NCBI GenBank assembly: GCA_051652785.1
Contig: JBOFUX010000025.1
Coordinates: 1 to 49,218 of the forward strand
From: JAGNZR01 sp051652785
GTDB taxonomy: Bacteria > Fusobacteriota > Fusobacteriia > Fusobacteriales > Fusobacteriaceae
Direction: 5' to 3'
Length of the DNA: 49,218 nt
Part shown: piece after piece, positions 34,774-44,438 of the stretch
Layout: each line of letters starts with the position of its first letter
How positions within the stretch are numbered: position 1 is the stretch's first letter
The notes under the pieces: model-generated
Told to the model about the DNA's origin: nothing
Databases searched by the model: none
Seen by the model: only the letters and a program-made list of their open reading frames with translations
Made by a program: the position numbers and the translations under genes

Positions 34774-34823
34774 AAAATAGTGGAGATTCTAATTTTATAT
34801 TTAGAATCTCTTTTGCTATTTTT
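34773..34823. terminator. Terminator after the flavoprotein gene
   Basis: GAGATTCTAA (34783-34792) pairs with TTAGAATCTC (34801-34810). The flanks AAAAATAG and CTATTTTT extend the pairing and give T runs for both strands. Confidence 0.85.
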
Positions 34824-34844
34824 AGAAATAAAAATTTTAGTTTG

Positions 34845-34873
34845 TTGAAATAGAATAACAAATATGGTATATT
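34845..34873 (+). promoter_or_regulatory. Promoter of ftsY
   Basis: TTGAAA at 34845-34850, a 17-nt gap and TATATT at 34868-34873 with an extended -10 TG just before. The ftsY start codon is about 34 nt further. Confidence 0.7.
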
Positions 34874-34907
34874 TATTAATATGTATTACGAATAAAGGAG
34901 ACACTAA

Positions 34908-36011
34908 ATGGGATTTTTTAATAAATTATTTGGTAAAAAAGAAGTGGTAAAAAAAGAAAAAGAAGAAAAAGAAGAAAAAGATAAAATAGAATTTGAAAAA
35001 AAGGATGAGACTAAAAAAATAGAGTTAATAGAAAAATCAAGTATAGAATTTTCAATAGAAAATGAAAGAAAAGAAGAGATAATTTCAAAAAAAAGAAATA
35101 ATTTATTTGAAAATTTAAAAAACAAACTTTCTAATTCTAGAAATGGATTTTTTGGAGTTATAAAAAATTTTTTTGTAGGTAGAACAATAATAAATCAAGA
35201 GATGTACGAAGAATTAGAAGAGCTCTTAGTACAATCAGATATAGGACTTGGTATGACTACAAAAATAATAACAACTTTAGAAGAAAAAATTAAACTCAAT
35301 AAAGTGAAGAACCCAGAAGAAGTTTTTCCTTTATTAAAAGGGGTTATGGAGGAGTTCTTAATAACAGAAGGAACATCTATTATTTTAAATGAAAAAGAAA
35401 TAAATGTTATTTTGATTGTTGGAGTCAATGGTGTAGGAAAAACAACTACTATAGGAAAAATGGCTTCAAAATATACAAGTATGGGAAAAAAAGTTGTTAT
35501 AGGTGCAGCGGATACTTTTAGAGCTGCCGCAGTTGAACAGGTGGAAGAATGGGCAAAAAGGGCAGGTGCTGAAATAATAAAATCTAATAAAGATGGTGGA
35601 GATCCTGGAGCTGTAGTTTACGACACTCTTAAAAGAGCGGAAGAGATAGAAGCAGATGTAGTGATAATAGATACAGCTGGAAGACTTCATAACAAAAATA
35701 ATTTAATGGATGAGCTTTCTAAAATAAATAATATTATAAAAAGAAAAATTGGAGATAGATTTTATGAAACTATTTTAGTTATAGATGGAACTACAGGACA
35801 AAATGGGCTAGCTCAAGCAAAAGTATTTAATGAAGTAACAAAATTAACAGGTTTTATAGTAACAAAATTAGATGGAACAGCTAAGGGCGGAGTATTATTT
35901 AGTATTTCTGAGGAGTTAAAAAAACCTATAAAATATATAGGTATTGGAGAAAAAATTGAAGATTTAAGAGAGTTTAACGTTCAAGAATATATAAAGGCAA
36001 TATTTGATTAA
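34908..36011 (+). CDS. ftsY: Signal recognition particle receptor FtsY
   Basis: A 367-residue SRP receptor GTPase that docks ribosomes making membrane proteins. A charged Lys/Glu-rich A-domain (1 to about 70) precedes the N domain (about 75-160) and the G domain. G motifs: GVNGVGKTTTIGKMA (G1), DTFRAAA (I-box start), DTAGR (G3) and TKLDGTAKGG (G4). The A-domain has no clear amphipathic membrane helix other than the first residues MGFFNKLFGKK, which are typical. Own promoter upstream; followed by a 141-nt gap with an A14 run. Confidence 0.96.
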   Translation: MGFFNKLFGKKEVVKKEKEEKEEKDKIEFEKKDETKKIELIEKSSIEFSIENERKEEIISKKRNNLFENLKNKLSNSRNGFFGVIKNFFVGRTIINQEMYEELEELLVQSDIGLGMTTKIITTLEEKIKLNKVKNPEEVFPLLKGVMEEFLITEGTSIILNEKEINVILIVGVNGVGKTTTIGKMASKYTSMGKKVVIGAADTFRAAAVEQVEEWAKRAGAEIIKSNKDGGDPGAVVYDTLKRAEEIEADVVIIDTAGRLHNKNNLMDELSKINNIIKRKIGDRFYETILVIDGTTGQNGLAQAKVFNEVTKLTGFIVTKLDGTAKGGVLFSISEELKKPIKYIGIGEKIEDLREFNVQEYIKAIFD

Positions 36012-36152
36012 AATAACAAATTTTAGTGATTTTTTTAAATTTTATTGTAAAAAAAAAAAAAAATTGGTAGAATATAAGTAGGTTACAGACTAAGCTATTA
36101 TAAAAATAGTTTGTTTAAATATATTAGTTCAAATCTTAAGGAGGAGTTTAAA

Positions 36153-37151
36153 ATGGGAATTATAAATAAAATTAAAGAAAAATCAAAATCTTTAGGAAAA
36201 AAAATTGTATTACCTGAAGGAACAGATGAAAGAGTAGTAAGAGCGGCATCAATTATTGCAGCAGAAGAACTTTCAACACCGATTATAGTAGGAAATGAAG
36301 ATGTAATTAGATATATAGCAAAAAAAGCAAGAGTTTCTTTAGAAGGAACAGTAATTTTAGATCCAAAATGTTTTGATAAATTAGATGCTTATGCAATAAA
36401 ATTAGCAGAATTAAGAGCTGCTAAAGGAATGACTTTTGAAAAAGCAAAAGAACTTCTTTTAGGAGATGTAAATTTTTTTGGTGCTATGATGGTAAAAATG
36501 GGAGATGCAGATGGAATGGTTTCAGGGTCAGAATCACCTACAGCTAACGTATTAAGAGCGGCATTACAAGTAGTAGGAACTAAGCCAGGAATAAAAACAG
36601 TATCCTCTGTTGTGTTAATGGAACTGTTATTAAACCAAGATCAATACGGTGAAGTTTTAGTGTTTGGAGATTGTGCAGTTATACCAGTTCCGACAGCAGA
36701 ACAATTGGCTGATATAGCAATAGAAGCAGCAGAAACAGCAAGAGTAGTTGCAAAAATAGAACCTAAAGTTGCATTACTTTCATTCTCAACAAAAGGTTCT
36801 GCAAAACATGAATCTGTAGATACAGTAATAGAGGCAGGAAAAATCTTAAGAGAGAAAAAAGTTAGTTTTGAGTTTGAAGAAGAATTACAAGCAGATGCGG
36901 CTTTAGTTGAATCAGTAGGACTATTGAAATCTCCAAAATCAAAAGTAGCAGGAAAAGCAAACGTAATGATATTTCCTAACTTAGCAGCAGGAAATATAGG
37001 ATACAAATTAGTTCAAAGATTGGCTAATGCAAAAGCATACGGACCTTTACTACAAGGATTAGCAATGCCAATTAATGATTTATCAAGAGGTTGTTCTGTT
37101 GAAGATATAGTAAATGTATCAGCAATAACAGCTATTCAATCTGAAATTTAA
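36153..37151 (+). CDS. pta: Phosphate acetyltransferase
   Basis: A 332-residue single-domain Pta that converts acetyl-CoA and phosphate to acetyl phosphate. Start at ATG 36153 behind AAGGAGGAG; an upstream frame to 36111 has no ribosome site. Typical sequences are KIVLPEGTDERVVRAA, ADGMVSGSESPTANVLRAAL, LSFSTKGSAKHESV, ELQADAALV and PNLAAGNIGYKL. It is followed by ackA after 36 nt. Together they yield one ATP per acetyl-CoA from PFOR. Confidence 0.97.
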   Translation: MGIINKIKEKSKSLGKKIVLPEGTDERVVRAASIIAAEELSTPIIVGNEDVIRYIAKKARVSLEGTVILDPKCFDKLDAYAIKLAELRAAKGMTFEKAKELLLGDVNFFGAMMVKMGDADGMVSGSESPTANVLRAALQVVGTKPGIKTVSSVVLMELLLNQDQYGEVLVFGDCAVIPVPTAEQLADIAIEAAETARVVAKIEPKVALLSFSTKGSAKHESVDTVIEAGKILREKKVSFEFEEELQADAALVESVGLLKSPKSKVAGKANVMIFPNLAAGNIGYKLVQRLANAKAYGPLLQGLAMPINDLSRGCSVEDIVNVSAITAIQSEI

Positions 37152-37187
37152 TATTTAATTTGAAATATCAAAAATAAAGGAGAAAAA

Positions 37188-38387
37188 ATGAAAATTTTAG
37201 TAATAAATTGTGGAAGTTCATCATTAAAATATCAACTTCTAGATCCTTCAACAGGAAAAGTGTTTGCCATTGGTCTTTGTGATAGAATTGGAATAGCTAA
37301 CTCTAAATTAGAGTATGAAATTCCAGAAACAGATTTTGAATTAGAAATAAATCAAGATTTACCAAATCATAAAATAGCATTAGAGTTAGTTGTTAAAACA
37401 ATAACAAATAAAGACCACGGTGTGGTAGCTTCAATAGAAGAGATAGATGCAATAGGTCATAGAATTGTTCATGGAGGAGAAAAATTTGCTAACTCAGTTA
37501 TGTTAAGTGAAGTTGTATTGGCTGCAATAGAAGAAAATAATGAATTAGCTCCATTACATAATCCAGCTAATTTAATGGGAATTAGAACTTGTATGGAATT
37601 AATGCCAGGAAAACCTAATGTTGGAGTATTTGATACTGCCTTTCATCAATCAATGCCTGCAAAAGCATATATGTACCCTTTACCTTATGTAGATTATACA
37701 GAATTAAAGGTTAGAAAGTATGGATTCCATGGAACTTCTCATTTATTTGTTTCAAATGAAATGAGTAAAATAATGGGAAATCCAAAACATTCTAAAGTTG
37801 TAGTTTGTCATCTTGGAAATGGAGCTTCTATTACAGCTGTTTTAGATGGAAAATCTGTAGATACCTCTATGGGGCTTACACCTTTACAGGGATTAATGAT
37901 GGGAACTAGATGTGGAGATATAGATCCTGCAGCAGTTTTATTTATAAAACATAAAAGAAATTTAACAGATAAAGAAATGGATGATAGATTAAATAAACAA
38001 TCTGGAATATTAGGTATTTTTGGAAAATCTTCAGATTGCAGAGATATGGAAAATGCAATTAAAATTGGAGACGAAAGAGCTATATTATCAGAAGATATGA
38101 TGATATATAGACTTAAATCATATATAGGAGCTTATGCTGCTGCTATGGGCGGATTAGATGCAATATGTTTCACAGGTGGAATAGGAGAAAACTCAGCTGC
38201 AATAAGAGAAGGAGCTGTGGAAGGATTAGAATTTATGGGCGTTAAAATTGACAAAACTATAAATTCAACTAGAAAAAAAGGTATAGTAAAGTTGTCAACC
38301 GAAGATTCAAAAGTGTTGATTTATAAAATACCAACTAATGAAGAATTGGTAATTGCAAGAGATACTTATGAGATTATAAAAAAATAA
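37188..38387 (+). CDS. ackA: Acetate kinase
   Basis: A 399-residue acetate kinase (ASKHA fold) making ATP and acetate from acetyl phosphate. MKILVINCGSSSLKYQL (phosphate 1), GHRIVHGG, FDTAFHQSMP, YGFHGTSH, HLGNGASI and FTGGIGENSA are all intact, including the catalytic Arg and Glu regions. It also serves the acetyl phosphate released by betaine or glycine reductase, which links it to the genes at 2610-5262. Shine-Dalgarno AAAGGAG is well placed. Confidence 0.97.
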   Translation: MKILVINCGSSSLKYQLLDPSTGKVFAIGLCDRIGIANSKLEYEIPETDFELEINQDLPNHKIALELVVKTITNKDHGVVASIEEIDAIGHRIVHGGEKFANSVMLSEVVLAAIEENNELAPLHNPANLMGIRTCMELMPGKPNVGVFDTAFHQSMPAKAYMYPLPYVDYTELKVRKYGFHGTSHLFVSNEMSKIMGNPKHSKVVVCHLGNGASITAVLDGKSVDTSMGLTPLQGLMMGTRCGDIDPAAVLFIKHKRNLTDKEMDDRLNKQSGILGIFGKSSDCRDMENAIKIGDERAILSEDMMIYRLKSYIGAYAAAMGGLDAICFTGGIGENSAAIREGAVEGLEFMGVKIDKTINSTRKKGIVKLSTEDSKVLIYKIPTNEELVIARDTYEIIKK

Positions 38388-38411
38388 ACTAAAAAAATAA
38401 ACTAAAATAAC

Positions 38412-38466
38412 AAGTGTTTATCTTATATTAGTATAATTTATTTTATAGATAGCGAGATAAATACTT
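38412..38466. repeat. Inverted repeat overlapping the PFOR promoter
   Basis: AAGTGTTTATCT (38412-38423) and AGATAAATACTT (38455-38466) are inverted copies with one G-U difference and a 31-nt gap. The right arm overlaps the first bases of the -35 box. It may be a regulator site pair or the stem of a transcript structure after ackA. Confidence 0.5.
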
Positions 38467-38493
38467 GACAAATTATAAAAAAAAGTTTAATAA
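38465..38493 (+). promoter_or_regulatory. Promoter of the PFOR gene
   Basis: Consensus TTGACA at 38465-38470, then a 17-nt gap to TAATAA at 38488-38493. It gives a leader of about 80 nt before the PFOR start codon. Expression is probably high. Confidence 0.65.
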
Positions 38494-38581
38494 TATATAG
38501 GTAAGGTTTTTTATACTTTACAAAAAGTTTATAAGATAGTTCACAAAAAAATTTAATATACAATTTTACAGGAGGAAAAAC

Positions 38582-41500
38582 ATGGCAATTAAAATGAAAA
38601 CTATGGATGGAAATGAAGCAGCGGCATGGGCATCATATGCCTTTACAGAAGTTGCAGGAATTTATCCAATTACACCGGCTACACCAATAGCAGAGTACAC
38701 TGACGAATGGGCAGCAAGAGGACATAAAAATCTTTTTGGAATGCCTGTAAAAATTGTTGAAATGCAATCTGAAGGAGGAGCAGCAGGAGCAGTTCACGGT
38801 TCTCTACAAGCAGGAGCATTAACGACTACATATACAGCTTCACAAGGTCTTTTATTAAAAATACCTAATATGTATAAAATGGCTGGTGAGCTTTTACCTT
38901 CAGTTATTCACGTTGCAGCAAGATCAATAGCAGCACAAGCACTTTCAATATTTGGAGATCACCAAGATATATATGCAGCTAGAATGACTGGATATGCAAT
39001 GTTAGCAACAAATTCAGTTCAAGAAGTAATGGATCTTGCAGGAGTAGCACATTTATCAGCTATTAAATCAAGAGTTCCATTTATACACTTCTTTGATGGA
39101 TTCAGAACTTCACACGAAATTCAAAAGATAGAAGTAATGGATTATTCAGTATTTGATAAATTATTGGATAGAAATGCTTTAGCAGAATTTAGAGCAAGAG
39201 CTTTAAATCCTGAGCATCCAGTAACAAGAGGAACAGCACAAAATGGAGATATATATTTCCAAACAAGAGAATCATCAAATAAATTTTATGATGCAGTACC
39301 AGATATTGTTGTAGAATATATGAACGAAATTTCAAAAGTTACAGGAAGAGATTACAAACCGTTTAACTATTATGGTTCACCAACAGCTGAAAATATAATA
39401 ATTGCTATGGGTTCAGTAATAGAGGCAGCAAAAGAAACTGTAGATTACTTAAATGCGAAAGGACAAAATGTAGGAGTAATGTCTGTGCATTTATATAGAC
39501 CTTTTTCAGCAAAATACTTCTTTGATCAATTACCAAAAACTGTAAAGAAAATATCAGTTTTAGATAGAACAAAAGAACCTGGAGCATTAGGAGAGCCTTT
39601 ATATCTTGATGTAAGATCATTATTTTATGAAATGAAAGACGCACCAGTTGTAATAGGTGGAAGATATGGTCTTTCTTCTAAAGATACAACACCAGCGCAA
39701 ATAGTTTCAGTTTATGAGAACTTAGCTAAAGATAAACCTATGAACGGCTTTACAGTTGGAATAAATGATGATGTTACTTTTAAATCTTTAACAGTAGGAG
39801 AAAATTTAGTTGTAACTAAAGATGACGTAAGAGAATGTTTATTCTACGGTTTAGGAGCTGACGGAACTGTTGGAGCTAATAAAAATTCAATAAAAATAAT
39901 TGGAGATAAAACTTCTATGTATGCACAAGCTTATTTTGCATATGATTCGAAAAAATCTGGTGGAGTAACTGTATCTCACTTAAGATTTGGAAAAAATCCA
40001 ATTAAATCAACATACTTAGTAACAACACCTAATTTTGTTGCCTGTTCTGTGCCAGCATATTTAACAAAATATGATATGATCGGCGGGTTAAGAAAAGGTG
40101 GAACTTTCTTACTTAACTGTATTTGGGATAAAAATGAAGTAATAAATAATTTACCAGTAAATGTAAAGAGAGATCTTGCTAAAAAAGGAGCTAAATTCTA
40201 TATTTTAAACGCAAATAAACTTGCAGGAGAAATTGGATTAGGTGGAAGAACAAATACAATAATGCAAGCTTCATTCTTTAAATTAGCTGATATTATTGAC
40301 TTTACAGAAGCACAAAAATATATGAAAGAATTTGTAGAAAAAACATATGGAAAAAAAGGTGCAGAAATTGTATCTATGAATAATTCAGCAATTGATAAAG
40401 GTGCAGCAGAATTAATCGAAGTAACTGTTGATCCTGCATGGGCTAATCTTACTGATGAAGTGGTAACTGAAGCTGGTTGCTCAGGTTGTGGATGTGGATG
40501 TGGAGATTCTACAGCAAATGCTAAACTTGATACTTTTGTTAAAAAAATAGCTACTCCTATAAATAATATGGCAGGAGATTCATTACCAGTTTCAGCATTT
40601 AATGGTTATGAAGATGGAACTTTTGAAAATGGAACATCAGCTAAAGAGAAGAGAGGGGTAGCAACACATGTACCAGAGTGGATGTCTGAAAATTGTATTC
40701 AATGTAATCAGTGTGCTTACGTTTGTCCTCATGCTGTAATAAGACCATTTTTACTAACAGAAGAAGAAAAAGCAGCTTCTCCAAATGAATTAGAAACATT
40801 AAAAGCTATGGGGAAAGGTTTAGAAGGACTTTCATTTAAACTTCAAGTTTCAACTTTAGATTGTACAGGATGTGGAGTATGTGTAAATGCTTGTCCAGCT
40901 AAAGAAAAAGCTATAAAAATGGTACCAATAGCTCAAGAATTAGAAAAAGGTGAAGATGTTAATACAAATTACTTATTTAATGAAGTAACTTATAAAGATA
41001 ACTTAATGGATAAGTTTACAGTTAAGGGTTCTCAGTTTGCACAACCATTATTTGAATTTCACGGAGCATGTGCAGGATGTGGAGAAACTCCTTATATCAA
41101 AGCAATAACTCAATTATTTGGTGATAGAATGATGATAGCTAATGCAACAGGTTGTTCATCAATATATGGAGGAACAGCACCAGCAACTCCTTATACAACA
41201 AATGCATGTGGAGAAGGTCCATCATGGGCTAACTCATTATTTGAGGATAATGCAGAATTTGGAATGGGAATGCATACAGCAGTTGAATCTTTAAGAGATA
41301 ATATTGCAATGTTAATGGAAAAAGCTATTGAATCTGGAAAAGCTTCAAAAGAAATAGTTGCATTAATGGAAGAATGGTTATCTAATAGAACTAGTGGAGA
41401 AAAAACAAAAGAAATAAAAAATAAATTAGTTCCAATGTTAGAGGAATTTGCAGCAAAAGGTTGTATAATTTGTAAAGAAATATTAGGATTAAAGCAGTAT

Positions 41501-42181
41501 TTAGTAAAAAAATCTCAATGGATGTTTGGTGGAGATGGATGGGCATATGATATCGGTTACGGTGGATTAGATCATGTTTTAGCTTCAAATGAAGATATAA
41601 ATGTTCTAGTAATGGATACAGAAATATACTCAAATACTGGTGGACAAGCCTCTAAAGCAACACAGCCTGGAGCAGTAGCTAAGTTTGCAGCAGATGGAAT
41701 GTCAAATAAGAAAAAAGATTTAGGTGCAATATCAATGTCTTATGGACATATATATGTAGCACAAGTTTCAATGGGAGCAAGTCAAGCTCAGTATTTAAAA
41801 GCAATAAAAGAAGCAGAAGCTCACAAAGGTCCATCTATAATAATAGCTTATGCTCCTTGTATATCACATGGACTAAAAAAAGGAATGGGAAAATCACAAA
41901 CTGAAGAGAAATTAGCAACAGAATGTGGATACTGGCCAATATATAGATATAATCCAGCTTTAGAGTTAGAAGGAAAAAATCCTCTACAAATAGATTGTAA
42001 AGTTCCTAATTGGGAAGCTTACAATGATTATTTAATGGGAGAAATAAGATACGCTACTCTAGAAAAATCAAATCCTGAAAGAGCAAAAAGATTATTTGCT
42101 CAAAACAAAGAAGAATCTATGAGAAAATGGAGACAATACGAAAGATTAGCTTCAATGGATTTTTCAACAGAAAAAAAATAA
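38582..42181 (+). CDS. nifJ: Pyruvate:ferredoxin (flavodoxin) oxidoreductase
   Basis: A 1199-residue single-chain PFOR that oxidises pyruvate to acetyl-CoA and CO2 and reduces ferredoxin or flavodoxin. The N-terminal domain has GNEAAAWASYAFTEVAGIYP and EMQSEGGAAGAVHGSL. Two [4Fe-4S] ferredoxin motifs are at Cys705-708-711-715 and Cys761-764-767-771. The TPP domain holds CAGCGETPYIK, the NATGCSSIYGG block and GDGWAYDIGYGG with SNTGGQ. A CxxCxCxC cluster (Cys633, 636, 638, 640) precedes the ferredoxin domain and is not part of the usual cluster set. Ribosome site AGGAGG. Many GCA/GGA-rich, regular codons suggest high expression. Confidence 0.97.
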   Translation: MAIKMKTMDGNEAAAWASYAFTEVAGIYPITPATPIAEYTDEWAARGHKNLFGMPVKIVEMQSEGGAAGAVHGSLQAGALTTTYTASQGLLLKIPNMYKMAGELLPSVIHVAARSIAAQALSIFGDHQDIYAARMTGYAMLATNSVQEVMDLAGVAHLSAIKSRVPFIHFFDGFRTSHEIQKIEVMDYSVFDKLLDRNALAEFRARALNPEHPVTRGTAQNGDIYFQTRESSNKFYDAVPDIVVEYMNEISKVTGRDYKPFNYYGSPTAENIIIAMGSVIEAAKETVDYLNAKGQNVGVMSVHLYRPFSAKYFFDQLPKTVKKISVLDRTKEPGALGEPLYLDVRSLFYEMKDAPVVIGGRYGLSSKDTTPAQIVSVYENLAKDKPMNGFTVGINDDVTFKSLTVGENLVVTKDDVRECLFYGLGADGTVGANKNSIKIIGDKTSMYAQAYFAYDSKKSGGVTVSHLRFGKNPIKSTYLVTTPNFVACSVPAYLTKYDMIGGLRKGGTFLLNCIWDKNEVINNLPVNVKRDLAKKGAKFYILNANKLAGEIGLGGRTNTIMQASFFKLADIIDFTEAQKYMKEFVEKTYGKKGAEIVSMNNSAIDKGAAELIEVTVDPAWANLTDEVVTEAGCSGCGCGCGDSTANAKLDTFVKKIATPINNMAGDSLPVSAFNGYEDGTFENGTSAKEKRGVATHVPEWMSENCIQCNQCAYVCPHAVIRPFLLTEEEKAASPNELETLKAMGKGLEGLSFKLQVSTLDCTGCGVCVNACPAKEKAIKMVPIAQELEKGEDVNTNYLFNEVTYKDNLMDKFTVKGSQFAQPLFEFHGACAGCGETPYIKAITQLFGDRMMIANATGCSSIYGGTAPATPYTTNACGEGPSWANSLFEDNAEFGMGMHTAVESLRDNIAMLMEKAIESGKASKEIVALMEEWLSNRTSGEKTKEIKNKLVPMLEEFAAKGCIICKEILGLKQYLVKKSQWMFGGDGWAYDIGYGGLDHVLASNEDINVLVMDTEIYSNTGGQASKATQPGAVAKFAADGMSNKKKDLGAISMSYGHIYVAQVSMGASQAQYLKAIKEAEAHKGPSIIIAYAPCISHGLKKGMGKSQTEEKLATECGYWPIYRYNPALELEGKNPLQIDCKVPNWEAYNDYLMGEIRYATLEKSNPERAKRLFAQNKEESMRKWRQYERLASMDFSTEKK

Positions 42182-42202
42182 TAAAAAAATTTAAATATTT
42201 TA

Positions 42203-42233
42203 ACTCAGTCTTTTTATAGGCTGAGTTTTTTTT
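42203..42233 (+). terminator. Terminator after PFOR
   Basis: ACTCAGTC and GGCTGAGT (one G-U) form an 8-bp stem around an 8-nt loop, followed by T8 or more. Confidence 0.85.
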
Positions 42234-42248
42234 ATGAAAAAAATGTGG

Positions 42249-42254
42249 TATAAT
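42249..42254 (+). promoter_or_regulatory. Extended -10 promoter of the PBP-priA-def-glpX run
   Basis: TATAAT at 42249-42254 with TG one base upstream (TGGTATAAT) is an extended -10 element. The -35 region is T-rich without a good match. The first gene starts 34 nt later. Confidence 0.55.
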
Positions 42255-42287
42255 AGATAGTAAATAAAGTAAGATCGGGGTGGAAAT

Positions 42288-44438
42288 TTGTTATTACTTA
42301 TAAAGTTAATTTTAATATTGTTAAATGGAGCAATATCCATTTATTTTTTTACAGAAAAAAGTTACTCATTAGGAGTCTTTTTCACTTTAACAATTCTATA
42401 TCAAATATATGTTTATGCCTCAATTAAAAATTTAGGAAAAATTTCATATTTTAACAAAAGAGTGAAAATTTCCTCGATAATACTTAATTTTTTTTTATTA
42501 GTTATACTATCTAGAGCAGTAAATATTCAAATTTTTAATGGTGATTATTATGAAAAACTTGCTCACGATCAAGTTAGTTCAGATCTAATAAAAAAAGGAA
42601 AACGTGGAACTATATATGATTCTACCGGTAAAAAATTAGCTTTTAATTCATACGTTTACAATATTATTGTAGACCCTGTAAGAATTTGCAATGAAGAAAA
42701 TGCTATGGAAATACTAAAAATTATGGAGAAAAGAAAAATAATAAGTGGTAAGATTAAACTTTTAGAAAAAGAAATAAATAAGCTAGCTTCTCGTGGAAAC
42801 CGTTATAAAGTTATTGAAAAAAAAATAGATGAGAATAAAAAAAATGAAATAGAGATATTAATCAATGAAAAAAAAATAAAAAATAATTCAATATTTTTTG
42901 AAAAAATAATAGAAAGAAAATATTATAGGAAAAAAATATATGAAAATTTAGTAGGAAATATAGGGTATTCCCCTAATAAAATGGGGATTCAAAAATATGG
43001 TATTTATGGAATTGAAAAAACATATGAGGGATATTTAAGGGAAAAAATATTAAAAACAAAAGATGAATTCACTAAAAAAAGAGAGATGAGATTGCCTACA
43101 AGTAATGATAAATTTGAAAAAACATTAAATGGAAAAAATATATATTTAACAATTGATGATGAAGTTAATTATATTCTTAACTCAGAAGTTGAAAAACAGT
43201 TCAAAAAAACTAAAGCTGAATCAGCATATGGAATAATAATGAATCCTCAAAATGGAAAAATATTAGGAACAGCATATTTTAGTAAAGATAAAAGACCATT
43301 AAGAAATCCTATATTTCAAGATCAATTTGAACCTGGTTCTACATTTAAGCCCATAATAGTAGCTTCTGCTTTAGAAAAAAAAATAATAAGAAAAAATGAT
43401 AAATTTGATGTTGGAAATGGTACGATAAGAAAATATAATCATACAATAAAAGAGAGTACAAGATCAACTAAAGGAATATTAACAATAGAAGAAATAATAA
43501 AAAAATCTAGTAATGTTGGAATGGTCTTAATTAGTGATAAATTTTCAGATGAGGAGTTTGAAGATACATTAAAAGAATTTGGTCTATATGAAAAAACAGG
43601 GGTCGATTTTTCTAGTGAACTAAAACCTTATGCACAAGAGCATAAAAAATGGGATAAACTGAAAAAAAATACCATGTCATTTGGTCAGGGGATTGTTTTA
43701 ACGCCTATTCAATTAATAACAGCATTTTCAGCTGTTATTAATGGTGGAACACTATATCGTCCACATATAGTAGATAGAGTTGAAGATCAAGATGGAATAG
43801 TAATAAGAAGAAATTTAGCAAAAGAGATAAGAAAAGTAATGGCTCCTGAAATTTCTGATACTTTAAAAGAAATATTGGAAAATAATGTATTAGAAGGAAG
43901 TGGAAAAAGAGCTATGGTAAATGGATATAGAGTAGGAGGGAAAACAGGAACAGCTCAAATAATTGATCCTAAAGGTGGTTATATTAAAAATCAATACTTA
44001 GCATCTTTTATAGGGTTTTTACCAGTTGAAAAACCTGAATATACAGTACTTTTAATGTTTTTAAAACCACAAGGTGAAACTATATATACAAGATTTGGAA
44101 GTTCAGTTGGGGCTCCAGTTTTTTCAGAAATAGTAAGTAGAATAACAAGAAATAAAAATATGTTATCAAGAAATATAAATAAGTTATCTAGCTCAGAGGT
44201 TAAAAAAGAAAATAAAGTATCCAAAATTTTTCCACAAGCTGAGATTGGTGAGGAAATAATGCCTAATTTAATTGGTTTAAATACTAGAGAAGTTTTAAGC
44301 ATATTTTCAAAAACAAGATATAAAATAGAATTTCAAGGTAAGGGTTTAGTAATAGAACAATATCCAAAAGAAGGAACTGAACTTTTAGATATTGAAACTT
44401 TGATTGTTAAATTAGGCTTAGAAGAGGAGAAAAAATGA
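42288..44438 (+). CDS. Division-type penicillin-binding protein (FtsI/PBP2 class B) with PASTA domain
   Basis: A 716-residue class B transpeptidase. The active-site serine is in STFK (Ser351-Lys354), with SSN (407-409) and KTGT (Lys552) as the second and third motifs. A PASTA domain (about 655-716) ends the protein. The N-terminus is unusual: two extra hydrophobic segments (about 1-20 and 27-45) come before the normal single anchor (about 60-78). Start is a TTG at 42288 with GGGGTGG ahead. priA overlaps it by 4 nt. I expect a septal FtsI role; a spore or elongation role is less likely from the context of an FtsB/DivIC-like protein downstream. Confidence 0.88.
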   Translation: MLLLIKLILILLNGAISIYFFTEKSYSLGVFFTLTILYQIYVYASIKNLGKISYFNKRVKISSIILNFFLLVILSRAVNIQIFNGDYYEKLAHDQVSSDLIKKGKRGTIYDSTGKKLAFNSYVYNIIVDPVRICNEENAMEILKIMEKRKIISGKIKLLEKEINKLASRGNRYKVIEKKIDENKKNEIEILINEKKIKNNSIFFEKIIERKYYRKKIYENLVGNIGYSPNKMGIQKYGIYGIEKTYEGYLREKILKTKDEFTKKREMRLPTSNDKFEKTLNGKNIYLTIDDEVNYILNSEVEKQFKKTKAESAYGIIMNPQNGKILGTAYFSKDKRPLRNPIFQDQFEPGSTFKPIIVASALEKKIIRKNDKFDVGNGTIRKYNHTIKESTRSTKGILTIEEIIKKSSNVGMVLISDKFSDEEFEDTLKEFGLYEKTGVDFSSELKPYAQEHKKWDKLKKNTMSFGQGIVLTPIQLITAFSAVINGGTLYRPHIVDRVEDQDGIVIRRNLAKEIRKVMAPEISDTLKEILENNVLEGSGKRAMVNGYRVGGKTGTAQIIDPKGGYIKNQYLASFIGFLPVEKPEYTVLLMFLKPQGETIYTRFGSSVGAPVFSEIVSRITRNKNMLSRNINKLSSSEVKKENKVSKIFPQAEIGEEIMPNLIGLNTREVLSIFSKTRYKIEFQGKGLVIEQYPKEGTELLDIETLIVKLGLEEEKK

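Noticed and set aside
36641..37006. 121-residue antisense frame within pta
   Set aside because: Mirror of pta codons with Ala/Ser/Ile-rich composition; no independent evidence of expression.
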